DNA of 62,903 bases from Bryobacterales bacterium (GTDB lineage Bacteria; Acidobacteriota; Terriglobia; Bryobacterales; UBA6623). Shown one piece after another: positions 29,277-37,569 of this stretch; the first letter of the stretch is position 1, and every line of letters starts with the position of its first letter. The position numbers were made by a program, and so were the translations under genes. The stretch covers positions 1 to 62,903 of the forward strand of contig JAPPMB010000033.1 in NCBI GenBank assembly GCA_028819255.1, written 5' to 3'. The notes beneath the pieces were generated by a model, which saw only the letters and a list, made by a program, of their open reading frames with translations, searched no databases and was not told where the DNA came from.

Positions 29277-31865
29277 ATGGCAGAAGACTATTCCGGCGAG
29301 GCCCCTTTGCTGCCTCTGGAAGACAAGGCCCCGGCCACAAACATTCAACCCATCAACATCGAGCACGAGATGCGCAAGTCGTATCTCGACTACGCGATGT
29401 CGGTCATCATCGGGCGCGCCCTGCCCGACGTCCGGGATGGATTGAAGCCCGTTCAGCGACGCATCATTTTCGCGATGCGCGAGGAGGGCCTGCGCTCCAA
29501 TCGGCCTCCCCGGAAGTGCGCCCGGATTGTTGGTCAGGTGATGGGCAAGTACCACCCCCATGGTGACGCCTCGATCTACGACACCCTCGTCCGCATGGCC
29601 CAGCCGTTCAGCATGCGCGAGCTGCTGGTCACCGGACAGGGGAACTTCGGTTCTGTCGACGGGGATCCTCCGGCGGCGATGCGGTACACCGAGGCGCGTC
29701 TGGCTCCGTACGCGGAGGCGCTGCTGGAGGACATCGACATGGACACGGTCGACTTCCGGCCGAACTATGACGAGTCAGCCCGGGAGCCTGAGTACCTGGC
29801 CGCCGCGATCCCCAACCTGCTGGCCAACGGTTCCGATGGCATCGCGGTCGGAATGGCAACCCACGTTCCGCCCCACAACCTTGTGGAACTCGTCGACGCC
29901 ACGATCCAGCTGATCAAGCACCCGCACACCAAGTTCGAGCGCATCATCAGCATCGTCCAAGGACCGGACTTTCCGACTGGCGGGATCCTCTGCGGTCGCG
30001 CCGGCATGATCCAGGCGTACAAGACCGGGCGCGGCCACATCGTGGTGCGGGCAAGGACGGCGATCGAGAAGAGGCCCAAGAACACTCACGCGATCATCGT
30101 GACCGAACTCCCGTATCAGGTGAACAAGGCGCGGCTGATCAAGAAGGCCGCCGATCTTGTCAATCGCAAGAAGATCTATGGCATCCGCGACATCCGCGAC
30201 GAGAGCGACCGCGCGGGCATGCGGATCGTCTTCGAGCTCAAGAAGGGCGAGCAGCCCGAGGTGACGCTGAACAACCTCTACAAGCACACCGATCTGCAGT
30301 CCGGTTCCGGCGTGGCCGTGCTGGCAATCGTGAATGCGCGGCCGAAGCTTCTCGGCCTGATCGAGTACCTCAAGCTGTTCATCGCCCACCGCCAGGACGT
30401 CGTGCGGCGGCGCACGAACTTCCTCCTGCGGAAGGCCCGCAACAGGGAGCACCTCCTGCTCGGATTCGAGAAGGCGCTCCTCCGCATCGACGAGGTCATC
30501 GCCTTGATCCGAGCCTCTGGCAACCCGAAGGAGGCCAAGGCCGGCCTGATGGGCGAGATCGAGATCGACTTCAGGGAGTACCTGCGCCCCAACGCCGAGG
30601 TCAGCCCCATACCTTTCGGATTCACCGAGCGCCAGGCGCAGGCGATCATCGAGCTGCAGCTGCAGCGCCTCACCTCGATGGAGCGCCAGAAGATCTTCGA
30701 GGAGCTGGGCGAGCTCCAGAAGAGGATCACCGGCTACTTGGAGATCCTCGGCTCCGATCAGGTGCTGAACAAGCTGATCATCAAGGAGCTGCGCGCGGTG
30801 AAGAAGAAGTTCGGATCCGAGCGCAGGACCGAGGTCGGGGGAGAGGTCCGCGAGATCTCGATCGAGGACCTGATCGCGGACGAGGACATGGTCGTGACGG
30901 TCACCAAGAACGGGTACTTGAAGCGCACTGCCCTCGACACCTATCGCAAGCAGTCCCGGGGCGGGCGCGGCAGGATCGGCATGTCCACGCGGGACGGCGA
31001 CCTGGTCGAGAACCTGTTCATCGGCACGACCCATTCCTACATCCTGGTATTCACCAACCTCGGCCGCGTGTACTGGCTCAAGATCTACGACATTCCCGAG
31101 GTCGCCGCTGCGGGCAAGGGCCGCAACATCGTCAACCTCCTCAACTTCCTGCCAGAGGAGACGGTGCAGGCATTCCTTCCCGTCCGCACATTCGACCCGG
31201 ACCGGTTCGTGGTCATGGCGACTCGCAACGGCAGGATCAAGAAGAGTTCCCTGAAAGAGTACTCGCGACCACTATCGCGCGGAATCATTGCCCTGGTCCT
31301 GGTCGACGATGACGAGCTTGTGCGGGCGAGGCTGAGCGACAGCACTCCGGACATCCTCATTGCGACACGCAAGGGCCAGGCGATCCGCTTCGCCAACAGC
31401 AAGGTGCGCGCGATGGGCCGGGTGGCGCGCGGCGTGATCGGCATTCGCCTGCTGCCGGACGACGAGGTGGTCGGCATGATCTGCGCCAGCAACCACCATC
31501 TGGTCCTGACGGTCAACGAGTTCGGTTTCGGAAAGCGCACGAAGCTCGGCAAGTACCGCCAGACTCTCCGCGGCGGCAAAGGCGTCCAGACGACCAAGAT
31601 CACCAAGGCCAACGGCGAGGTCGTGACCGTGATGAAGGTGCTGGCCGACGACGAGGTCATGATCGTGACACGCAACGGCAAGATTCTCCGCATCGATTCC
31701 AAGAAGATCAGGGCCACAGGGCGGTCGGCCAAGGGAGTCCGGCTGGTCAACCTCGAGAAGGGCGATGTCGTTGCGGCGGCGGTCGTCGTGCCCCGCACCG
31801 ATGAAATCGACCAGCACGATGAGGAGACCAAGCGCTCCGGACAGTCCACGCTGCCGATTCAGTAG
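29277..31865 (+). CDS. gyrA: DNA gyrase subunit A
   Basis: 862 residues. The breakage-reunion domain carries [20 protein letters not shown], the [19 protein letters not shown] helix and the catalytic Tyr137 in [10 protein letters not shown]. The C-terminal pinwheel has six blades with SRGGRGRIG and the GyrA-box-like LRGGKGVQT near residue 765, favouring GyrA over ParC. It wraps and cleaves DNA and, with GyrB, introduces negative supercoils. The residue equivalent to E. coli Ser83 is Ala98, and Asp87 is conserved (Asp102). The gene is monocistronic here, with no gyrB nearby. Confidence 0.96.
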   Translation: MAEDYSGEAPLLPLEDKAPATNIQPINIEHEMRKSYLDYAMSVIIGRALPDVRDGLKPVQRRIIFAMREEGLRSNRPPRKCARIVGQVMGKYHPHGDASIYDTLVRMAQPFSMRELLVTGQGNFGSVDGDPPAAMRYTEARLAPYAEALLEDIDMDTVDFRPNYDESAREPEYLAAAIPNLLANGSDGIAVGMATHVPPHNLVELVDATIQLIKHPHTKFERIISIVQGPDFPTGGILCGRAGMIQAYKTGRGHIVVRARTAIEKRPKNTHAIIVTELPYQVNKARLIKKAADLVNRKKIYGIRDIRDESDRAGMRIVFELKKGEQPEVTLNNLYKHTDLQSGSGVAVLAIVNARPKLLGLIEYLKLFIAHRQDVVRRRTNFLLRKARNREHLLLGFEKALLRIDEVIALIRASGNPKEAKAGLMGEIEIDFREYLRPNAEVSPIPFGFTERQAQAIIELQLQRLTSMERQKIFEELGELQKRITGYLEILGSDQVLNKLIIKELRAVKKKFGSERRTEVGGEVREISIEDLIADEDMVVTVTKNGYLKRTALDTYRKQSRGGRGRIGMSTRDGDLVENLFIGTTHSYILVFTNLGRVYWLKIYDIPEVAAAGKGRNIVNLLNFLPEETVQAFLPVRTFDPDRFVVMATRNGRIKKSSLKEYSRPLSRGIIALVLVDDDELVRARLSDSTPDILIATRKGQAIRFANSKVRAMGRVARGVIGIRLLPDDEVVGMICASNHHLVLTVNEFGFGKRTKLGKYRQTLRGGKGVQTTKITKANGEVVTVMKVLADDEVMIVTRNGKILRIDSKKIRATGRSAKGVRLVNLEKGDVVAAAVVVPRTDEIDQHDEETKRSGQSTLPIQ

Positions 31866-31882
31866 TTTCCCTCGCCTGCCGG

Positions 31883-31980
31883 GAAACCTGGCGGGACCCT
31901 CCGGAGAGCGCAGTGCCTCTGGGCTCGCTGTCCCGCAGTGCAGTCGGGCCGAGGACGGTCAGCCGGACGCTTTCCAGCGG
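31883..31980 (-). pseudogene. Fragment of a second pre-peptidase C-terminal-domain gene
   Basis: On the minus strand this reads PLESVRLTVLGPTALRDSEP and continues RGTALSGGSRQV. It is about 80% identical in DNA to the last 33 codons of the gene at 34394-36280 (PLESVRLTVVGQTAPPDNDP, then KGTSLSGGSR and stop). Many differences fall at third codon positions, so it is a coding paralogue rather than a random repeat. Nothing of the rest of the gene remains here. Confidence 0.7.
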
Positions 31981-32116
31981 ACCACTGCTCCGGGCACTGT
32001 CGCGTGTGCGGCGCGGCTGGCGTCGGTGGTGCCGTGCTGGGCAGGGAGGGCTGGCACAGGAACGGCGACTTCGGAGTGACCGGGGGCTGCGTCCGCTGGT
32101 ACGACCGCCGTAGAAC

Positions 32117-32302
32117 CCGGAACTGAACCCGATGGCGCAGGTGTTCCAGTACCTGAAGGCGAAGTGTTCCGCCCACTATGTGTTCGCGACCGCGGCGGCG
32201 CTGCTGGCGGCCTGCAAGGCGGCTTCGGCTTGGCTGTGCTCGACACCGGAGCGGACCGTTTCGATCCTGCAGCGCGAGAGGGCCACGGCGGCCGCAAGCT
32301 AG
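32117..32302 (+). pseudogene. IS630-family transposase C-terminal fragment
   Basis: The frame reads PELNPMAQVFQYLKAKCSA and continues to a stop at 32300-32302. 'S-P-E-L-N-P-(I/M)-E-x-x-(W/F)-x-x-(I/L)-K' is the last catalytic motif of IS630/Tc1-type transposases, though the glutamate is replaced by A/Q. The upstream D-D portions are missing, so it is a dead fragment. Confidence 0.65.
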
Positions 32303-32440
32303 CCCAATTCATTAGTGGAGCTTGACTTGGTATCACCTGAGGAATCCATGTGCCAAACCACCGAATGCACTTGGTTTCCGGCGTCCGGTCCGCGCCCCAC
32401 CCCGAATGCACAGTTCGGCGTTGGATGCCAGGGGTCGGTT

Positions 32441-32575
32441 TGTCTGCCAGAATCCGGCGAAAGTGGCAGGCTACGGGGTTCGTCTGCCATCCGTGACCGA
32501 CAAACTGCCTTGTCTGCCAGAATCCGGCGAAAGTGGCAGGCTACGGGGTTCGTCTGCCATCCGTGACCGACAAAC
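32441..32575 (+). repeat. 70-bp tandem repeat, two copies
   Basis: A 65-base identical stretch starts at 32441 and again at 32511, a period of 70. It opens TGTCTGCCAGAATCCGGCGA and closes GACCGACAAAC. Each unit holds AATCCGGCGAAAGTGGCAG, which resembles the multiple short terminal repeats of IS21-family elements. No IS21 transposase is nearby. The stretch lies between the IS630 fragment and the Fic gene. Confidence 0.85.
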
Positions 32576-32673
32576 CGGTCAGTCCTCAGAATTCCCGCAG
32601 AAACCCGCGGGGTGCGGCAGGGCGCGTCCACAACTCATCGTAGACACGGAGACTCCCTTGCTTGAGCGACCGC

Positions 32674-33789
32674 TCAGAACACGTTGCGGCCTTCCGCGAT
32701 GTTCAGAAGGTCAGGGAACGCTAGCACAGCGGCCCGCTTGCCGCTTCCCTCAGACAGCACACGCAGAATCCCGCTTTCGCAAAGCGTGTCGAGAATCCGC
32801 CGTGCTGTCCTCTCCGCGCTACCGATCCCAGACACGAAAGCAGTCTTCCCGAAGATCGGACGTTCAAAGATGAAGTCCAATGCCTGGATGGCGTACCGGG
32901 AACGCGTCAGGTGCCCGATTCGGCCCTTGACGTCTTCGTAAAGTCGGATGATGCCCTGAGCCTTCTCAAGGTTCTCTTCCGCCTGTGTCCGAACCGCCTG
33001 CAGGAAGAACCGGCACCATCCGGTCCAGTCATCATCGCGTGAAACGGCAAGCAGGCTCTCGTAGTAGCTCTCCCGATTTGCTTCAAGATAGGCGCTTATA
33101 TAGAACCGAGGTGCCCGGATCAGACCGGACTGCCACAAGAACAGAGGTACGAACAACCTTCCGAGTCGGCCATTCCCGTCCAAGAATGGATGCAATGCTT
33201 CAAACTCGGCATGCAAGATCGCGAGTTGGACGAGCTTGTCGGCCGCATCTTCATGGATATAGCGCTCCCATGTGGTCATCGCATCGAGAAGCCTGGCCGC
33301 GCTGATGGGCACGAAGCGGGCTGCCTCGATCGTGCATCCGGGCGGACCGATCCAGTTGGGCACGCGCCGATAGCTGCCAGGAAACATGCCCTGGCCCCGA
33401 ACACCGGACAGCAACTCGGAGTGTGCCTCACGGATGACGCGCCCACTCAAGGGAAGCTCCTTAAGCATCTGTGCTGCACGCATCATGGCGGCGCGGTAGT
33501 TGAGAATCTCGCGGATATCGTCCCGGCGTGCCACGGAACGGGGTTCCTTTCCTGCCTCGAATTCGAATACTTCCCCCATCGTTGCTTGGGTTCCTTCAAT
33601 CCTCGAAGAAAGCACAGCTTCGTGAGTGACTAGCGGTGACAGGAGAACACTAGGATTACGAATCGCTCCTAACATCCCGTCGTAGCGCGCGACGGCGGCG
33701 ACCGCCGGACCGATCAGCGGTACCAGGCTCCGCCATTCCAGCCGGTCATCGGGAGGGAATCGACCCGTGTGGTAGTGAACTGTCGCCAT
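32674..33789 (-). CDS. Fic-family protein (class II, predicted AMP transferase)
   Basis: 371 residues. The Fic motif HPFLDGNGRLGR (200-211) is intact, including the catalytic histidine and the glycine/asparagine anion loop. An N-terminal inhibitory helix with SSRIEGT (61-67) matches the class II (S/T)xxxE(G/N) motif, so the enzyme should be self-inhibited. The C-terminus (FGKTAFVSGIGSAERTARRI) looks like a winged helix. Fic proteins usually add AMP to target proteins. The ATG at 33789 is preferred because relatives begin with MAxxHYxxGRFPP; ATG 33840 is an alternative. It is a solitary gene within IS debris. Confidence 0.92.
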   Translation of the reverse strand: MATVHYHTGRFPPDDRLEWRSLVPLIGPAVAAVARYDGMLGAIRNPSVLLSPLVTHEAVLSSRIEGTQATMGEVFEFEAGKEPRSVARRDDIREILNYRAAMMRAAQMLKELPLSGRVIREAHSELLSGVRGQGMFPGSYRRVPNWIGPPGCTIEAARFVPISAARLLDAMTTWERYIHEDAADKLVQLAILHAEFEALHPFLDGNGRLGRLFVPLFLWQSGLIRAPRFYISAYLEANRESYYESLLAVSRDDDWTGWCRFFLQAVRTQAEENLEKAQGIIRLYEDVKGRIGHLTRSRYAIQALDFIFERPIFGKTAFVSGIGSAERTARRILDTLCESGILRVLSEGSGKRAAVLAFPDLLNIAEGRNVF

Positions 33790-34089
33790 AGAGCCGGTAA
33801 TCCGAACCGTGATCTGGCCGCTGGACGCTGCCTTTCCCATCCTACCGAACGTTGTTTCCTTGGCGGGTCCATTCGAATCGGAGCCTCTTCCGCACGACCT
33901 GAGGGTCAGAAGCTGGTAGCTCTCTTGGGCGGTAGGGTTCTTTCCCTCAGACGCAGCAGTTGCGCCACCGTGGTTGGAGGCGCAGAGAGAGTCCGTCAAG
34001 ACAGGAATGGAGCGCGGCGTTCAGCCCCGCACCGAATCGCGTGGGACGGCGGGCATCGATTCCTGACCTTCGTGTGCCTCTTGCACACG
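33790..34089. other. No supported gene
   Basis: This region upstream of the Fic gene holds its expected promoter; I see no clear -10/-35 pair. A longer in-frame extension of the Fic gene runs through it but lacks motifs. Confidence 0.4.
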
Positions 34090-34392
34090 GGCCGCGGACG
34101 GCTGCCTGGACCTGTGCAAGCAGCGCGCCTACCCGCTGACGGAGAACTTCCATCTGCTGTGAGACTGCCGCTCGCCGACGCAAGCCAACAAGTTCCTCGA
34201 GCGCTGGTGCTGAACCGGTTCCGCCCCGGGCAGGCCTTCCCGACACGCGCGGCGGATGGCCTAATCGGCAGAGCCAGTGTCTCCCTCAAGAAAGGGCACG
34301 GATTCCGATCCCGCAGGTCATGCGAATTCGCTCTGGATCTTGCGCATCCGAACTTGCCGCAATACAGCCTCGCTACAGGTTCTACTGAGGAA
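34090..34392 (+). pseudogene. Transposase C-terminal remnant (ISL3-like, tentative)
   Basis: One frame reads ADGCLDLCKQRAYPLTENFH, then a stop, then DCRSPTQANKFLERWC. A second frame reads RADGLIGRASVSLKKGHGFR. These match in order the C-terminus of a DDE transposase (a 'YxLxxxF' helix, 'PTxAxxFLExWCW', then 'VEGLNNKxKVTxRKxYGFR'), but with stops and frame changes. It ends at the stop codon of the pre-peptidase gene. Confidence 0.55.
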
Positions 34393-34393
34393 C

Positions 34394-36280
34394 CTAGCGA
34401 GACCCTCCGGACAGCGAGGTGCCCTTGGGATCGTTGTCTGGAGGGGCAGTCTGGCCGACGACGGTCAGACGGACGCTCTCCAGCGGCCGCCGCACGTCGT
34501 TGCGCTTCCGGGGCGGCCCAATCCAGAGCGTCGAGAGCGTCGTAACCGTCTCTTCGCGTCCCTCGGCGCGTCCCAGGATCTGCAAGGGATAGTCCCCCGG
34601 CGCCAGACCGGAGTCGACGAGGATGTCCAGGAACGCCGCAGGGATGACGACGTTGTCGCCGTCCCCGGAAGGCCCGAAGAACTGGCCTGCCCGGAAGCGG
34701 GCCGGCTGGGACGCGACTCCGCCCGGCGGATCTTCCAGCCACACTTCTACGGCCTCGTCGAATCCGGGCTCGGGCACCAACAGCACACCGACCCTCTCAG
34801 TCTCGCCGGGCCGGACATTGAGGTTCTCCGGATCGGAAAGCAGCACGAAACCCGGCTCGCGCTCCTCGATGCGGAGGCGGTACGCCATGTCGGGCCCGCC
34901 CCGTCCTGTCCGGTCCCGGACAAGAAGCCTGAACCGCCCGGCGTCCTCGGGCCGGAAGCGGAGCATCGAGTCGGGATTCCCGATCACGGTCCCCTGGCCG
35001 GTCATCAGGTCGTCGTGCTCGGCTACGAGGTTTCCGTCGATGTCGAACAGCTCGAGCACCGTGTCGATGCGCGGCATGCCGAGCTGGGCGGCAAGCGTGG
35101 TGACAACGACCGGCTGGCCCGCCGAAAGCTCCAGCCAGTACTCGTCCTCCTCGTCCGGCTTCTCCAGCACGCCATTGCACGCCGCGCCCTCCGGAATGGG
35201 CGAGATACTGCGGCAGTCGGGCTCGTCCATCGCGGAGATCTCGAGGCTGACCGAGTCGGAGATGCCGCCCGGCGAGCGCACCCACAGCCTCCACAGGCCC
35301 AGCCATGCGTCCTCGGGGATCCCGAACCGAACAGTGGCCTCGCCGTATCCGCGGCCGGCGATTTCGCCGTGGATGCGGCCGTCCGGGCGCCGGCCGGTGC
35401 CGAGCGGCACGGTGAAGGGAAACGTGAGCCGGTAGTACTCGGCGCGCCGGACCGGCGCGAGCCAGGCGCTCTCGACCGAGTCCAGGGCCCTTCCGCGCAG
35501 CGAGACTTCAATCCTCGATCCGATCCTTGCCCCGAGCGGATAGGCTGCCTCGACGACCGGCAGGTCGCCGATGCGCAGCATGTAGCCGCAGTTCCTGCTG
35601 CAGTTCACCCGCTGTGGTCCGCGGTACTGGTCAAGCTTCAGAAAGTACCGGCCGGACCGCTCGAAGACGTGCTCGAGGAACGGCGTCTCCAGGTAGTCGT
35701 CCCGGTCGTCGCTGAAGGCCACGGTGTTCCCGGCGGCGTCCAGCAGCGAAAGATCGTTCTCGAGGAATCCGCCATATTCCAGGGACCGCACGTCGAACGT
35801 CCAGCGCTCGCCGGCGCCGGCCTCGAAGGCGAAGAAGTCGCGGTCAGGAAGCCCGTGCATGCCCCCATGGAGCACCTGCGGCCGCAGATCGATGGCCTGC
35901 GCAGCTCCCAGTGTGTCGTTGGGCTCGACCTCCCGGGACGAAGGCAGCTCGTCCACGTAGAACAGACGCGAGTTCGATCTTCCGAGGAACGTGGAAAGCG
36001 TCGCGATGTGCGGTCCGGGGGGCGCCGCGGGATCGGCGCGCACAAGGCCGCGGAGCGTTCCGTCGTCCTCCAGGGACACGGCCTCCCACGAAAGGTGCGG
36101 ATCGTCGAACTCCAGCGTCGCGGGGAGCGAGAGGTTCTTCCCGACGAGCGCGACTTCAATGACCTCGCCGCGCTGGCCTCCGAAGGGCTCGATGCGGTCG
36201 ATCCAAGGGTCTGCGGGGTCTTCCGCCGCAGTGGCCGCGCACGCCAGGACCAGCGCCGACGCGAACGTGAGGAACCGCAT
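34394..36280 (-). CDS. Exported protein with pre-peptidase C-terminal (PPC) domains
   Basis: 628 residues with a signal peptide (MRFLTFASALVLACAATAAE). An IPT/TIG-like N-terminal domain (PWIDRIEPFGGQRGEVIEVA) precedes PPC-type beta-sandwiches recognised by EVEPNDTLGAAQAIDL and by repeats such as FDVRSLEYGGFLENDLSLLD and LELFDIDGNLVAEHDDLM. PPC domains are usually C-terminal to exported peptidases, but no peptidase core is present, so this is a binding or structural protein. It starts seven bases after the DUF1501 gene and closes the operon. A fragment of a paralogue lies at 31883. Confidence 0.82.
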   Translation of the reverse strand: MRFLTFASALVLACAATAAEDPADPWIDRIEPFGGQRGEVIEVALVGKNLSLPATLEFDDPHLSWEAVSLEDDGTLRGLVRADPAAPPGPHIATLSTFLGRSNSRLFYVDELPSSREVEPNDTLGAAQAIDLRPQVLHGGMHGLPDRDFFAFEAGAGERWTFDVRSLEYGGFLENDLSLLDAAGNTVAFSDDRDDYLETPFLEHVFERSGRYFLKLDQYRGPQRVNCSRNCGYMLRIGDLPVVEAAYPLGARIGSRIEVSLRGRALDSVESAWLAPVRRAEYYRLTFPFTVPLGTGRRPDGRIHGEIAGRGYGEATVRFGIPEDAWLGLWRLWVRSPGGISDSVSLEISAMDEPDCRSISPIPEGAACNGVLEKPDEEDEYWLELSAGQPVVVTTLAAQLGMPRIDTVLELFDIDGNLVAEHDDLMTGQGTVIGNPDSMLRFRPEDAGRFRLLVRDRTGRGGPDMAYRLRIEEREPGFVLLSDPENLNVRPGETERVGVLLVPEPGFDEAVEVWLEDPPGGVASQPARFRAGQFFGPSGDGDNVVIPAAFLDILVDSGLAPGDYPLQILGRAEGREETVTTLSTLWIGPPRKRNDVRRPLESVRLTVVGQTAPPDNDPKGTSLSGGSR

Positions 36281-36287
36281 CCCTGTT

Positions 36288-37559
36288 CTAGGCGAAGAGT
36301 TCGCGAATCGGCTGCCCGCCATCGTTGATCCTGATCGGTCTTCCGAGCGCGTGGTATTCCTTGTGCGTGTCGATGCCGAGCTTGCGGTAGACCGTCGCTC
36401 CAAGGTCCTCGATGGAAACCGCACGGTCCCGGGGCTCGGCTCCCATCGCGTCCGAAGAGCCGACGACCTGTCCGCCCGGCACGCCGGCACCGGCGGCCGC
36501 GATCGAGAACACGCCCGGCCAGTGGTCGCGGCCTGCGGAGTGGTTGATTTCGGGAGTGCGCCCGAACTCCCCGATGGCCAGCACCAGCGTCCTTTCGAGA
36601 AGCCCGCGGGAGTCCATGTCCTCCAGCAGCGTCGAGAACGCCTGGTCGAATTCCGGGTAGAGCTTGCTGTTGGTCTTGTCGTTGTCCGTGTGCGTGTCGT
36701 ACCCGCCGTGGAACACCGTCACCAGGCGGACGCCGGCCTCGATCAGGCGGCGGGCCAGCAGTGCGCCCTGTCCGCCCGTCGTGCGTCCGTAGGCATCCCG
36801 GAGCCGCTCGGGCTCGGCGCCGAGGTCGAAGGCCCGCTTGGCCTCGGGCGAGCTCACAAGATCGAGGGCCTTCTGGTAGAAGTGGTCCATGCTCTCGACC
36901 ACGCCCGATCGCTCCACGGACTCGAGCCGCGCGTCGAGAGCGGACAGCAGGTCGGCCCGCCCCCTGGCCTCCTCCAGACCCAGCCCGGTGGGCAGCGACA
37001 GATCCTGCACCGAGAAGTCCTCCTTCGCAGGGTCCCCTGCGATGAACGGGTCGTAGGCGGCTCCCAGGAAGCCCGCGTCGGCGCAGATGTCCTTGCGCGG
37101 GATCACGACGAACGGAGGCAGGCCGTTGCGGCTTCCCAGCTCGTTCGCCACGACCGACCCGTAGACGGGGTGCTTGTACGCGTTGTTGGGGCGCTGGCCG
37201 GAGAACGCGTACTGTTTCGCCTTCTCGTGGATGGCCTCCAGCGAGAACATCGACCGGATGACGGAGAAGCGGTGGAAGCCGGCGGCGCAGCGGGGCAGGA
37301 GTTCGCTGAAGCGCACGCCGGGGACGGACGTCGGTATCGTCGCGAAGCCGCCGCGGATCTCGCGGGGGGCCTCGGGTTTCGGGTCGAACGAGTCGTGCTG
37401 GCAAAGGCCGCCGGTGTGGAAGTAGACCAGACAGGAAACGTCGCTGCGGCCGGTGGAGGCTGCGAGCAGGCGCGGCAGCGACACTCCTCCCAGCGACATC
37501 CCTCCGACGCGCAGGAAGTCCCTGCGGCTGTAGCGGGTGCGCATGCTGGAGAGTTGCAT
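36288..37559 (-). CDS. DUF1501 (sulfatase-like fold) exported protein
   Basis: 423 residues with a twin-arginine motif (SRRDFLRVGGMSLGGVSLPRLL). The DUF1501 pattern is clear: CLVYFHTGGLCQHDSFDPKP, then FHGGYDTHTDN with the histidine/aspartate set, then VLAIGEFGRTPEIN and GRDHWPGVFSIAAAGAGVPG. It resembles alkaline-phosphatase-superfamily enzymes, but the reaction is not known. It is always found beside DUF1549/DUF1553 cytochrome-like genes, as here (10 bases downstream of one), and both are abundant in planctomycetes and Acidobacteriota. Confidence 0.92.
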   Translation of the reverse strand: MQLSSMRTRYSRRDFLRVGGMSLGGVSLPRLLAASTGRSDVSCLVYFHTGGLCQHDSFDPKPEAPREIRGGFATIPTSVPGVRFSELLPRCAAGFHRFSVIRSMFSLEAIHEKAKQYAFSGQRPNNAYKHPVYGSVVANELGSRNGLPPFVVIPRKDICADAGFLGAAYDPFIAGDPAKEDFSVQDLSLPTGLGLEEARGRADLLSALDARLESVERSGVVESMDHFYQKALDLVSSPEAKRAFDLGAEPERLRDAYGRTTGGQGALLARRLIEAGVRLVTVFHGGYDTHTDNDKTNSKLYPEFDQAFSTLLEDMDSRGLLERTLVLAIGEFGRTPEINHSAGRDHWPGVFSIAAAGAGVPGGQVVGSSDAMGAEPRDRAVSIEDLGATVYRKLGIDTHKEYHALGRPIRINDGGQPIRELFA

Positions 37560-37569
37560 AGGATCCTCC

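Noticed and set aside
32441..32575. CRISPR array
   Set aside because: Only two long units in direct tandem with a 5-base gap; no spacers and no cas genes.
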